Below, piece after piece: positions 20,101-35,100 of a stretch of DNA of 64,000 nt. Source of the stretch: Limnephilus marmoratus (lineage: Eukaryota > Arthropoda > Insecta > Trichoptera > Limnephilidae). Positions within the stretch are counted from its first letter, which is position 1. Each line of letters opens with the position of its first letter. The notes under the pieces were generated by a model that saw only the letters and a list, made by a program, of their open reading frames with translations, was not told the origin of the DNA and searched no databases. The translations under genes and the position numbers were made by a program. Location of the stretch: NCBI GenBank assembly GCA_917880885.1, contig OU862919.1, positions 55,031,058 to 55,095,057 of the forward strand, in the 5' to 3' direction.

Positions 20101-23100
20101 GAAAGTAAATATATTTGTTCTCCAATATTTGTAAACATAGAAATCACAATCATTTATTTTTTTAAGCGAATTAGCTTACTATTATCAGTTCTCCGGAAGA
20201 AAATGTAAGATAGAAGTATTCCACTCAATAGGAAGAACGTATCAACAGACACAGTTGATGCTACTATTGTCATACCGGCATATGAAGTCGACCACTGAAA
20301 CATATATAATATAGAGACAACTCGTTTTCTTCTGGACATTTCGGTTTTTGGTAAACATATATTTTTATATTTTAAATAAAATAAAGTAACTAATTTTATT
20401 TTTTTATTATGTAATCAATAATATTATTATTAAATTAATAAAAACAGTTATCAAACTGTCAAGTTATTATCAAACTGACAGTTTGATAATGTCAGAAGGC
20501 ATTATGTCTGAAGGCATTATCAAAAAGGCATTATGTCTGAAGGCATTATCAAACTGACAGTTTGATAATGCCTTCAGAAGGCGAAACAGCTGTCACGCGT
20601 AACAATAATTACACAGCAGAACTTGTTTAAAAATAAACTGTTTTTATTAATTTAATAATAATATTATTGATTATATAATAAAAAAATAAAAATTAAAATG
20701 GAGTTCTACAAATTAAACTCGATAACAATAAATAAAGTAACTAACTCTGTTTATACCATTATATTTAGTAAATTGGTTTATGTTTTCGGTGCTCAGATAA
20801 ATTATCTTTAACATTATAATTTTTGTTTTATGTTGTTTTTAAAATATATTAATATAGTGATGTATTTTTATCGTAAATGATATTAAGTACAAAAAAATAT
20901 ATTTCTGTCCAGAAGAACAATATAAGAATGTTCCACTGGATATTGTAAATGTTCCTCTGACATTTCCTACATAATTGGTCACTTTTTGAGGTTACCAAAG
21001 ATACAACTAGACCTATGGTATCTAATAATGCATATTTCAATGTGGAATTTAAATATTATACATTCTAAACTTATTAGATATCTGAACGAAATATAACAAA
21101 ATGTAAACGAAAATATCATTACAAAAATCATTTCCATATCCTCACTTCAATTTTCACAGGAGAGACTGGGTGTCATGTCAGTGTTCCCTGATTTTAAAAC
21201 CCTTAGATATTTTAAAGCATTTCGAAAGTAATATATAGGGTATTTCATATTGTTTTTCGTTTTTTGTTTGACCGTTACGCACCAAACAAACACAGATAGC
21301 GGGGGGAGTAGAGTGGTCTCAAACGCTTGGCGGGCTTGTTTAATTTAGTAGTGATGGTTCGCTTCACGGGACCGCAGCACGCATTTTGCGTGCGAGCGTT
21401 TTATAAAAACAACGACTCGTACACTATTGTTCGACGTCTCTACAGGACACATTTTCATTTAACCACTAAGAAATGTGCCAAGTGCGAGTTTAATCAAGCA
21501 TTTGGTGTGCAAGTTTGAACAGACTGGGAACACAATGCCGAATAAATCGACTGGGCGCAAAAGGACATCAAGGACGAGCACGAATGCCAACCGCTTTCGC
21601 AAGGCAAGGAATTATCGGCCCTTACTTTTTTGAAGACGACCGTTGTTGCACTCGGGCAGTTAATTCTGATCGATATTGCCATATGATCAGGACTTTTCTG
21701 GCTACAGAAATGAAAAATCAGGTCGGCTACAACTGCAACATACTTTTTCAACAAGATGTAGTCACTTCTCAGTTACAAATGACTCCCTAGCTGCTCTTCA
21801 CGAATTATTCCCTGAAAGAGTAATAAGTCGCCGAGGAGACATCTACTGGCCACTGAGGAGCCCAAATTTAACGCCTGCTAATTTTTTCCTACGGGGCTAC
21901 TTAAAAAGTAAAGTTTACAACCCATTGCCACCCAGCCTGGATGTTTTAAAGCAAAGAATCACAGACGAAATTAACGCTATACCAAGAGTGATGCTACAGC
22001 GTGATATTCAAAATTTTAGTACCAGGCTAAATGAGTCTGAAAAAGTGGACGGTGCACACTTACAAAAGATTATTTTTCATAAATAAAATTTTAAAACCTG
22101 CTCTTTAATTTAACAGTAATTATAACAACTTTGAAAGAATTCTAGTGTTTAAAACATATTAAAACTAGCACTTAAAACCCCGCTCCACAGGTTTTTGCTG
22201 CTAGACCTTGCGGGCGGCTTTTGGTCCGGCTTCGCCCAGTTTAAGTGTTGGTGACCATTTTGTAAATCTGTTAGAAACTGGTTCCAAAAATAGCAGGTTC
22301 CTCATATCCAGTGACAGCTAGTCACCGGGACAAAGTAATCGTGACAGGCAATGACGTCATATGTAATATATAGACTAGAAGTGAGTCGTTCGCGAACGAG
22401 TCGGCTCAGTGAACCGGATTTTCATACTGATCCGTAAGATCCGGTTCCCAAAGAACGATCTTCACGGTTCGCGGATCTTCGCGAACGAGTGAGCCGGTGA
22501 GCCAACTGACCCGCCAGATCCGGTGAGCCGACTGAGCAACTGACCCGTGAGATCCGAAGACCCGACTGACCCGTGGGAGCCGAGAGCAGTGTATCGTTCA
22601 ACGGATCTCGCGGCTCGCGGGTCACTAGATGTACTGATGCGGATTGCTCGTTCGTTCGTTCGTTCATAGCCACTCTAGTCAGCGACGCAGAAAGGTAAAA
22701 TATGAAAGTAAGGTAACGGTTTACAGTTCAGTTCACTATGACACTTTTCTACGCGGTGGCGTACCTTTGCTGGTCAGTGTGCGTGCGCCGTGCATGTATT
22801 ACCGAAATACAATGAATATAATAATAATATCGGAATTCAAGCGTGTTTGCGTGCATAAAACGTCAGTCGTGACGTCAGCGCTCCGGCCACATTATCCTTT
22901 GCTGGGTAGTGTGCGTGCGCCGTGCATGTTATTACCGAAATACAATGAATATAATAATAATATCGGAATTCAAGCGGGTATGCGTGCATAATACGTCAGT
23001 CGTGACGTCGACGCTCCGGCCACATTATTTTGTTTATTATAACAGGATAAGTTATATTATTATTATGCTCATTGTTTATTTTCAGTAAATCATTCATTGT

Positions 23101-26100
23101 TTATTTTCAATAATTCATGCTTTCTAAAAATCGTTAAAAAAGTAAAGTTGGTGTTGGTTTCACACCAAAGATCAAAACTCAACTAAATACAAAGGATTTC
23201 ATTTTTTCATTCAGGGATACAAGAATCCGATTAAAAAGGGAACCCCAAAATATTGGGGTTCCCTTTTTAATAAAGTGTGGAGGGCCGAGGGAGGGGACGG
23301 GGGAGATGGACCAATTCAGTCGTTCATTCGAGCCGGTTCACTGACCCGGATCTTTTCATTGAACGAGACCCAGTGAACCGGCTCGCTCAACTAAGACGCT
23401 TTGCCCGCCGACCGACAAAAGTACGAATCCAATAGCACTTAGGCCCTCAAGCCGACGCTTCTCACGCTAGCTCTTAACGTAACTGGCGCCATCTTTTGGC
23501 ATTGCTTTATTGGGTTCTATTACAAAAGTAGATTTGTAACAAACACCACTACGAAAACAGTTTTGCGTAAGGCGCGGCGTCAGAGTTGGATTCGTAGTCG
23601 GATTTTTAAATTTCAACCGGACAGACTTTGGAATAACAATAAGGTCAGATGAATGGTTAAGGACAAGAATTCCACTAATGGCACCGTCCAGAAGAACAAG
23701 CGCCCAAAGAAACGCGATTTGCCCCTTCGATAAGCTCTAATAATGATGTAAGGAAATCATTTGAACACATTTTTATGGGTAACTTCTTTTCTATTTTTTT
23801 TTTTGTGAAAATAATAATAATAAAAAAACGAGTGTGCTTTAGACCACACGACTAAAGTAAAACTTTTTTAGCTCCATCTATAGGACAGGATAAGAGAGAA
23901 AGAAAATGTGTGCGCGCATTGCTACTCTTGCTCCTACAGTACAGACTCGATACAGACAATAGGCCTGCACTGTGTCTTAGATATATGAAACGTAACTGGC
24001 TATGAGAGAAAGAAAGAAAATGTGTGCTCGCATCTCTCTCTCTTGCCCCTACGGTAATATACGAAACGTAACTCTCTATCTTTCTATCTTCACTAACTTA
24101 TATCTCCCTCTCAACTACCGTTCGCCTTGCTTTTCGTAACGCTCTCGTCACGCATTCACCAGCTTACTCCCCAAGTCAAGCGTGCGTAAAGAAGTTTTAC
24201 TTCAAAAACGAAATCTTTGTGCGCAGTATGATGCTTAACAAGAAAGGCAATATTTTGCAACCATGCAGGTTTGTTGCTTGCCGTTATTTCTCCTAGTTCA
24301 AACTTTTCGGAGAAGACTTTATCTAAACATAAGGAAGATGGGTCATTAAACATTGGATCAAGAAGGAGAAGGAACACAGCTTAACAGCCCCAAAACCAAA
24401 TTATGCTCTTGGGCATAAGGATTATGGCAGGTCCGTGTTTGTAGACTGTAGTAGGCGGATCGCGCCTATGTGTAGTTACAACTAGGCTTTAGGCAGTCTT
24501 TACCGCTCGCCAAATGAGTGAACCGCGCAAAGAGAAGTTACAACATAGTATGACAGATATTAAATCCTGGCTTGTGATGTCAATTATTCCTAGTCTGCTT
24601 CTCAAAGAAGCATCAGTGTTAATTTGTTATCTTTGAATGACTTTTCAAATGTTAACCATCATTTTTATAACCTTTGAAACTCCTTTACACGGTCACCATA
24701 TTTTTATTTTAAATTTCCGGTTTAATTAGATGCACACAAATTATGCTCTATTTTTTATGTTTTATTATGTTCAGTCATCCATCGAGCGCATTCTCCAAAG
24801 ATCCATAATCCATTTATCATGATTTGATTTTCGAAGTGTAACTTCTTCAGCCCCATTGTGATTTAATTAAACGAAATGACGCATTAGAACACCTACGAAG
24901 CATTAAACTGCGCTCATGGGCGCTTTGATTATGATGTCACGTTTTAAGGTTCTTATTGGTTGAGATATGAAACGGAAATACATATATACATTTTTAAATT
25001 CTATTTTAACCACCACTGTTTAATATCCACATAATATAATACCCACGCACAGGCTTCGCCTTTGTGGGATCTTTTTTGTTACTCTCTTATATTTTATGTT
25101 ATTATGTTTGTACCTATTCCCATGTATCAAAAAAATTTGCTAATAAAAAAATAAAAAATAAAAAAATGACGCTAGGTCTGCGCTCATTGGCCGCTTTGTT
25201 TACACACATTTCAAGGCTCCTATTGGTTTAGATTGTTTTGGTAAAGCTTCGCTTCTACCGCGTGTAAACTGCACTAGATTTTTTCAAATATAATATTTTG
25301 TTGAATATCGGGAAATTCGTATTGTTTTCACAAATCTAGTAACAACAACATTAATTACAACACCAATATAATTTTTTAAATTAATTTCAAGTGCAACAAA
25401 ACATTCATTACGTCAAAAACACGTGAAAAAGATGCGACTGTGGGCCAGTCGCCAACCAACCGCCTTGCGATCGCATTGTAAAATTTCTTACCGAAATCAT
25501 GTCGAAAAGATTTTCAACGGGAATTGAAATGCCTTCGACATATCGATGTCCCAAAATGATCCAAAATATGGATAAAACCCTTATTCCATGGATACACGCC
25601 AGCGGCCCGGGGTCCTTACTGAGGGTGGTTAGTCTCTTCGAGTTGGTGTACATGGAGAATGCCATCAGTAAATTGTTTTGATATCGGCTGTCCACTGAAA
25701 ATGTGTAGGAAATACAGTATTATTATTTATTGTTCTTGAAGTAGAAGCAACCTATATATTTTTCATTGTTAGAGAAACAATCTTTACCGGTTTTCTTCGC
25801 CTGGAAATAAACGTCGTTTAAAGTGCCCCATACCAGCAAAACTCCAATTAGCACCAATACAACCCTGAAGTATTAAAAAATATGTATCAGTTGAAAATAT
25901 TTCTGATATGTTACATATATTTTTTAACGTTATATTAATTTCAAATTATGTAAGATATAAGCGATAAAGTAAGGAAACACAGGGTTACACGTACGCACTG
26001 CACGCCAGTTTTACAAATTCTCAACCACTGTTACCAGATTCACGAACACACTTATCTTATTCACGCAACGCGTATGACCATGTTGTACATTTGTGCATAA

Positions 26101-29100
26101 CACTTCGGTGCGGTGACGCGTATGATAATGATGATGATTCTTGGTAGATTCTTGCGATCACACACTGTTGTGAATTATTGCGAAGCGTCGTCGCACCGTA
26201 GTGTTGTGCCCTGACAGGTTATCTCTAGTGTTTATGTATAATAAATGCATGGATAAATGTCAAACCAACGACAATTCAATCAACTGTCAAATCAATACGT
26301 CAAAAAAAAACATAACCTTCGATACGTAGACAAATACCAATCACAGATTCCAAATCAACTCGACGCTTCCTCCGCCTTTCACCCGTCCCAAGCCGATCTA
26401 GTTCCCTAGCACGGTCGATCGATAAGGATTATATCGATAACTTTCGGTAAATTCTTATCATTCCCTAATACGACTTCGTCATTCAGATCGCCAACGAATA
26501 AATAACAGTTCACAATGACTAAGTGTTCTTAATATATTCGAAGTCAACTGCTGTTTGTACGATAGCGGTCTGCAGTTGTTCTAGGGAACGATGAGAAGTT
26601 ACCGAAAGTTATCGATACAATTTTTATCGATCTACCGTGCTAGGGGACTTGAACACCCCAGTTCGGCGTTGCGATGGAAGTGTAGGTTTACGTTGCGTGT
26701 GTCAAATGTGCACCAAAAGACCGGCCGCCTGGAACCGTTGCCACAAATAACACTTCAAACTCCAAATATTTTGTTCGAATATTGTTTCATTCCATCTCCT
26801 GCGTTTGTTGAAAATTTGGACCATGTGGGCGTGGCCACACACATTTTTCGTTGTCTGTGGTGTAGACGTTCAGACAGTTCAGACGCACCGCACACTTTGA
26901 CATCTTCGTAAACAATTACGTAGACGTCAAAAAATGTCAATACGATTTCTGATGAGGAAGGGATGTTAACGTTTTTAGCGATAAGCTTGTAGAATGTAGA
27001 TTCAACATCAGGGAGAAAACACGAGTTTGACCGTACATAACGAACTCGAAGTATATAATTAAATTAAATAAGTATTTTTCCGGAAGTAGGATTAGAAAAC
27101 CGATTTGGATTGGATAACTTCTTTCCGTTCTATGATACCGATTTGGAATTACACTAAGGATGGGTTTCTTTATTTACCGAGAATGCTAAATGCAATGCTA
27201 ATTGTAAAAGTAAACGATCGAAATTTAAAAATTTCTAAGCATTTGACCGTTTACTTTTACAATTAGCATTGCATTTAGCATTCTCGGTAAATGAAGAAAC
27301 CCACCATAAGGTTTCTGGTTACTGACGATTCGCAAACGGCTAAATGAAAATACCTATCATTTATGAATTTAAAAACAACAATTAATATCTTCGATATTTG
27401 TTTTTGGGGCGTTATGCCGTGTTGCGCTACCTCCTTCTTTAGCCAACGTTTCGGACACTGCAACAATGTCCGAAACGTTGGCACACCATCGCAAAAACAA
27501 ATAACGAATATGCTTTTGGCCGTGAAAATCTTAAAACGTATCTAACAATTAATACCATACATTGAATGGAATTGAATCGAATTGAAAATTATTCCATGGG
27601 TTTGTTGGGCCTTGTACAATAATTTTAAAGACTTTATAGGTGAGTTCATGAAAAAATCAACATTAATTATAAACAATCATCCATAACAACATTATTTATA
27701 TTCAATTCATTACAATCGCAATTCTTTAAGCTCGCTCAGTGCGCTTATCCTTAAAAACTCATGTGATTTAAACTCCGCGCACGCTCCGGAACTCCGCGGT
27801 GGTTGTCAAAAAATGAAACGATCCCCACCCCTCCCTGCCTTAACCACCTCACTAACTGTAACGCGGAGAATGTTTTCCATCGGCCGCGGGAAACAAGAAC
27901 AGTGTGTCTGCAAATACAATGTTGACAGTCACAACCCCAAAAACAAAATGTTTCGGATATAGCTTGTGGAAACGGTCGCAGGAAACCAGCCTTATCTATT
28001 TTAATAGAAAATGCATGGATTGTTACATATAGAAAATTATAGAAAATGAATGGCTTGTAAAGATGTTTTAATACGTTGCTTACGTTGCGTAGGATGGCCC
28101 AGGCGTTGCTTACGTTGCGTAGGATGTTTTTCCTTTATTCTCGTGGTGTCGGTATGTCGATCATTGTTTACATTTCGTATTTTTTAACACGCAAATTATT
28201 TAAATACCATTAATATAGAGTCTGTATCATAGAGTGTATAGTATACTATCGTTTTAACAGGTAAAGTGCAATTTAATCACACTATTCTCCTTCATTTATA
28301 TGTTATCTACATAATTTATATCAAATATTTAAGTACGTTGGTATACCTATATAATATAATACCCTAATATTACATGACCATTTCTGCAAACCATGATAAA
28401 CGGCCATCCGTTTCTCTTTCAAACATCATTTGCAAATAAATAAATAAAATAATATACATGATACAATCATTTCATAATATTAGAAGTAACAAGGTATTTA
28501 TCTATGAGAAGAAGATTGGTAAATGAATACTTACAGTGCAACTATTTCTCCTGCATCCCAAGGCTTGGGATCATCTGAATAGCAATATTCCGCTGGCAGT
28601 TCAATAGATAAGGATATGTTGGAAGCTGTCAATGCGGCGGCCAGGGTTGTTTCTACAAAGCTTGCCTTACAGGAAGCCGGAAAACACACTGCCAAGTTGA
28701 AGTAGTAGCCTTTTGGCCCTGAGTTCATAATTCTGAGAAAATATTATTATTAGATACGTTTTGCTTGCATTATAAGTTCCAGCTCCACACAGGAGGCCCT
28801 GAAGAAAAAAACTTCCCTCAGGGCCTATGTCATCTTAGGGGTGGATATATAAGTTTTTTTTAAGGAAAGGAAGGAGAAGAAGTTTTAAGAGAGGATGAAA
28901 GACCTCCCTCAACCTAAAAAGTCAAATTAAAAGTTTATCTGCCCACCACACAGATGGCAGATGGGCAGGCGTATCGGCCGTCAAGACCTAGACAAACCTC
29001 ACCCCATGAACCCAAGCACCCCTGCCAAGTCGCCAAATGTAGCGAACCTCTTGAGGAACTTGAGGAACCTATCGCAGAGGTGTTTATTATCCAATAAATG

Positions 29101-32100
29101 GTTCCTGGGGCGGCGGTACCCATGCCCGTCCCCCAAATATTCTCTGGAATAACCAGTTTTTTGTCTCAGACAAAGTCGTTGAACCAAATGCAAAAGCTAT
29201 TTTATTGGTTGAACTGGTATTCTGCCCCGCCCCGATTTGCATTCAAATAGTATTTAGATCAATGGTATTATTGGAATATTCAGGAGACCGCATAAAACCT
29301 TGGAATTTGTTCGAAAATAATTTCTCAACAAAAATTACAAAACATCATTTTTTTCTTATAAGTACTTAAAATATCAAAACTCATTCAAATGACAGATAAA
29401 ATATCACTTTACATAAAATAATTAAAATTATAGCTAAATGATGCAGATGTTGAAACACTTTTTTTATAAACTCTAAAACCTTCATGCTTCACTTTTACAA
29501 TTCTACTGTAACTTCAACACTAAATTTATTTATCTACTTGAAACCGTAACAAAAATCAACTAACTTGTATGTGTCATTTTGTTATTACAATATTATCAAA
29601 TGTACATTACCTATATTTTTAAACTTTGAAATTTACATTTTTTAAATAAAAAAAGACAATATAAGCGAAACTCAATCGAAAATCTGGAAACAGAAAAATC
29701 AGAAAAAAATATTGACACCTCTGGGACTCGAGGTGTCAATATGTTTTTCTGATTTTTCTGTTTCCAGATTTTCGATTGAGTTTCGCTTATATTGTCTTCA
29801 TTTATTTAAATATTACAATTTGAGGTTTTACTCATAAGGTTAAAATAAAAAATAAAAAATAAATAAATTTTTTATTAGTAACGCCAACTTCTTTGTGTAA
29901 TTTAGCACGTAAGTTAATATTACCCACGCACAGGCAGTGCCTTAGTGGGTTACCATATCCACTTTTGTCTTATATATATTTTTTACTTTTTTACATTATT
30001 TTTATCTTATGTTATGTTATACATATTTAGAAAATATTTAAAAATTACTTTTGAAATTTATCAAAAATAAAGAAAAAAAATGTGCTGACGTGAAAGCCGT
30101 GAAAGCTGTATAAAGCTATATAAAGCTGTGCATTAGAATTGGAAATTAAAACACTTTTGTACTTTCTTCCACTAATTTATATTTCACCAGGACCAGTTTC
30201 ATCCTATTTTATTTTTTTATTTTATTTTATTTTTATTTTAGTTTATTAAGGAAACAAACAGTTACATATTTTCATAATAGAGTAACATATTACATGGTTG
30301 CATTAACCAGCGAAGTTTTCGCTAAAATTTATAATATATATATAAACATAGATTAAAACATAAAAGAAAACGTAAAGTGGTAGAAAAAAAGAAAAATATA
30401 TATATGTACAACAGAAATGAAAAAAAAAAACACAAATTAAAGCATGTGGGATATGTAAATCATCCAAATATTATTATTATTATAAAAAGAAGGAAAGCCA
30501 ACATAATGAAAATGAAAAAAAAAATAACATGCAGCAGAGGATTTTTTTTTGGGAGGCGGGAATGGGTACCGCCGCCCTGGGAACCTTTATTGGATAACCA
30601 ACACCTCTGCCATAGGTCACCGCAAGTGGTTCGCTACGTTTGGTGATTTAGCAGGGGTGCCCGGGTTCATGGGGTGAGGTTTGTCTAGGTCTTGAAGGCC
30701 AGGACATACTGAACCCCAGATTCCTACCCACCCCTTAAACCCTTTTCCTTCCCAGAACTCTCCTCTCCTTCCTTTCCTTAAAAAAAACCCTCCACACAGC
30801 ATCCTCAAAGATGACATAGGCCCTGAGGGAAATTATTTTCCTCAGGGCCTCCTGTGTGGAGCTCACGTAAAAAAAAAAAAAAAAGGGGTGGAGGGTTCAT
30901 AATTAACAATTTGTTTCGATTTTTTCTATTATAAATAGGTATAATAAATTGGCCTGAGGACAAAAAATGGAAAAAATCAGCGTCGTAAAAGATATCATTA
31001 TATTTTGTGCACGTCCTTTGGAGAAATGAATGTTGTGTGTAATTTGTTTTTGAGTATGGGATGTGGAATAGTTGGTTTGACCTTGTGTTTCTTATTATTG
31101 GACAGTGGAAATTAATGTGTTCTAGAAGATAGTTGTTGTCAACAACGTTGTTAATGATTTTGAATAGAAATTTCTGGTCGGATATATTTCTTCTATTTTC
31201 TAAGGTTGATAAATTATGGAATGTTAATGAGTCTTTTAGGCTTTCTGATGTTCGAAAGGATTTAAAGTCTAGATGTTTCAGTATCTTTTTTTGAATTCTT
31301 TCGAACCTTTCAATGTTAACTTTGTATTGGGGATTCCATATGACTGGTCCGAATTCTAATATTGAGCAAACAAAAGAGACATACAGTATTTTGATTACGT
31401 GTGGTGACCTGAATGGTGTGGTCACTCTTATGATGAATCCTAGAAGTTTGTATGCCCTGTCACAGATGGAATTTATATGTGTTCGGAAAGACATTCCGGA
31501 GTCCATAATTATTCCTAAGTCCTTCATTTCACAACATTTTTTTATCTCCACGTCATTGATTTTGTACGGAAATATTAGGGGGTTTATGCTTTTGGTGAAT
31601 GATATTGTGTTACATTTTTCTAGGTTAAGGAACAATTGGTTGTTCGCACGATAAATTCCAAGCCTATTAATATCATCTTGCAATTCTAGGCTGTCATTAA
31701 TATTAGTGATTTTTTTGTAAATTTTAGTGTCATCAGCAAATTTGGAATTTGAAATTTTTAAAGCATTTACTAATATCATTGATACATAAAATAAACAAGA
31801 GAGGTCTGAGATGTGATCCTTGCGGGATTCCTGAAGGTATATTGAAATAACGGGAGAAGAAAACCTTAGCTCTAACTGCTTGACTTCTGTTGTCACATAC
31901 GATTTGATCCATCTGAGATGGTGGAATTGAAATTGAAATTAATCCCGATTTTTAACGTTTCTTCAGAAGCAGTTCAATGTTAATTTTATCAAAGGCTTTT
32001 GAAAAATCCGTATAGTTAGAGTCCATTTGATTTTTACCACCCATAGAATTTAAAATAAAATCTGTGTATTCCAGAAGGTTTGTCTCGACCGACCGTTTTC

Positions 32101-35100
32101 TGAAAAAGCCGTGTTGATTTTTAGATATGATTGTTTGTACTGCTGGAAAAAGATGATCAAGAACTATGTTTTCCATGATCTTGCTGACAATAATTGGGAG
32201 TTTGGAGATGGGCCTGTAGTTGGTGATGTTATTTTTGTCCCCGCTTTTGTGGATTGGTATAATGAGTGCTTGTTTTTGCTTGTTTGTTGAGGAAATTGCC
32301 TTCTTCAAATGACATTTTGAATAGCAAGGAGAGAGGATAAGCCAATTGGTCCCGGCATTTTACATAAAATATGGATGGAATTAAATCAGATCCCGCACTT
32401 TTATTCGGATCAAGTTTTTTTAAAATAATTAAGTACACATGGTTGATTGAAGTTAATAGTGTGTATATGTAGATTAGAGTTGTCGTCATCATTCTCAGTA
32501 AGATTGAGGCGAGGGTTGGAATTTTCTACAACACCTGATCTAAAATAATCACTAAAATGGTTGCATATGGATTGTCCATCATTGCAGGAAATATCTCCAA
32601 GACACATTTGCTTAGGTAAATCGGAAGAGGATTGCTTTGATTTAACAAATGACAAGAACTGTTTGCTAAACTTTTTTATTGAATCTTCTGCCTTCATAAT
32701 GAAATTTTCATAACATTCTAGCGAGATCTTCTTCTGACGATTTCTCAGTACTGAAAATGATTGGTAGTCAACCAAGTTCGTGTATTTTTTCCATTTCTTG
32801 TGATGTTTTAATTTCTCTTTTACAATTTTAATAAGTGGTAAAGTGTACTGGAATCTGAAAATGTCCGTAATAGGGGTGAAACCGGTCCTGGTGAAATATA
32901 AATTAGTGGAAGAAAGTACAAAAGTGTTTTAATTTCAAATTCTAATACAATGGAATTCCACCACGAATTATCAGTGCGAAAACTAGACTCATTAAAGCTG
33001 TTCATGTTAATTTTGTTTGTTAATTTTCTTTTTGACATTTTCTCATCCAGGATAGTGTTTGAAAATTCAATGGTTCTTTTTAAAAATATCCGTTTACAAC
33101 AATCCTAACTGCAAAGTCATTAATTATATCATATTTATTCTATTCGTCATTCTCAATGACTAATCCAATTGTTTCTCGTGGAACAATTGATCTCATTTTT
33201 TCCTACGTGTTAATAATAATAATTATTGAGATAGCAATAACAGCATTTACTCAATATCTTGTGATATCAGCTTTGGAGATTTTCATTATAAAACAGATTC
33301 ATATCACCGCTTTGGGATATAGTTTCCAATAATGACAGACAACATCAATCATCACAATCATGACTCACTCTCTCTACAGATTTTAGCTGTCCTTATCATT
33401 TCCTCGTAGTGATTGTCGTCCAATAATGATTGGGAATTCCGACGAAAAACATGATGATTACTCCATTATTTTTGGAGTTTTCTTCATTTTAAGTGAATCT
33501 TGTTCCCTGATATTTAGTGATTCTCCCTGACCGGGAGGCCTGTCGGTCTTCGGCCCCTTGCGTAGCATAATTAGTTGTCTGAGGCTTCGTTGCCGGATCA
33601 CATGCTGCTCTACCTGCTCTTTTAATTTTTTAAAAAATAATAATTATTGTGTATGATAAATCCTTTTCCTGTACAAGGAATCAGACAATATAACTTGATA
33701 ATTTTCAATATTATACAATACGATTCCTCCAACAGGTGTAAAATTCAGAGTCTTGTATTCTAATTTAATTTAATGTTACTTCTAATAAGTTTTGATTTTA
33801 CTCAACTGTTTGAAATTTTAAAAATATGTTTTAATACCTTTGATTATTTTGGAGAGTGCCTCCCATCACTGCCTTGGGGGACGTTGAAAGCATCTTATTC
33901 CTCCCAAGGATTGAAAGAGGAAGTGGGAACCTGGCCAGGCAGTACTTCCCCTTGATGATCCTGGAATCATTCCTCTTGTGGCTGATTCCAAGGCACTCCT
34001 CAAACATTCCCACGCTGTTGATGTTTCCTTCCAGCAGGCCGTGGGGTGGTCTTCCTCCCGCGTCTAACACTGGAAATATCGAAACAACCAGTCTAAATAA
34101 TATGTCCATTGTGTCCACATTAATTATAAGTATAAGTAGGTATTTAGTTCTTAAAACTAGAATGTAATAAAATAAAGATGGAGAAAGGTGCATCTGCGAG
34201 TTATTTCTTCATGAAGTGCCCTTACTGGTTTGGCTTTAGAGGTTATCGGGTCAAACCTTCAATTATTATTTAGTCTTAAATTTCACTGTTGAGAACGTAT
34301 TTTTAAGAAATGGGCAATAACTCTAAAAAGGATTTTGCTCATATAAATAACTTCTAAGGGAACTTACCCATACTACGTGACCTGTTTGGGGGGGGGGGGG
34401 TCTTCAAAATACCACGCTTGGTACAAATGCACAAATAATTTTTAAAAATTAATTGTGTTATTTCACAATTTATCCATTTAATAAAATATACGGTGTCCGG
34501 GGGTAAAGGGCATTAACTTCGGGAGGTGATTCTACATTATGGTACGAGTAAAAAAAATTAATAACTTTTTCTGAAATTCCTTTTTTTCCCATACAAAAAG
34601 ACATACCTACTAAAAATCCTCAGTATAAGGTTATACTTTCCGATAAAGTTTCTGTAAGCTTGCCGGGCGCGATCGTTCAACGTTGCTTATTTGTGATTTG
34701 GCCTGTATCCATGGAAACCGTTTGTAAACAATAACAAGACTGAGAATTTGACGTTTATACACAATCGGAATGCTTTTCGGAACACCAGTCATTGCAGAAA
34801 TTCTACGAAGGGACAATTTAGGGTCATTTACGATTGTAGCCATAATGAAGTCTTCGTTCGCTAGTGGTAAATTACCAGCATAGTTATTTCGAGTTCTTTG
34901 GCTTAGGCCTTATTCGCGAAAAAGTGCATGCGTTTGAACAAAAACATGAGTGTTTGGCATATTTCGATTTGGAAAACGTCGCACATAATATTCCCGGCAT
35001 GCGGCAGCAGCATTTCCATCAACGAGCCCGTAGACAGAATGATAGCCCGTAAATAGAATGTCTACCCGTTTTTCGTTGGTAAAGCCAGGCATTGACACAA

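Larger units (their letters stand above)
22385..23400. repeat. GC-rich inverted motif region, possible hAT-type non-autonomous element
   Basis: The left side (22385-22640) repeats GAACGAGT, TGAACCGG and GACCCG words. The right side (23315-23400) carries the same words in inverse order, for example GTGAACCGGCTCG. Between them lie a 132-bp tandem duplication and a 40-bp palindrome. Such inverted subterminal words suggest one decayed element of about 1 kb. No clear terminal repeat or target duplication was found. Confidence 0.35.

Noticed and set aside
25408..25491. C-terminal extension of exon 5 (RNFTMRSQGGWLATG)
   Set aside because: Intron sequence: the GTAAGA donor at 25491 restores family spacing and phase.
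28935..29193. Small frames in both directions
   Set aside because: They fall inside dispersed repeat family A, and different copies give different frames.
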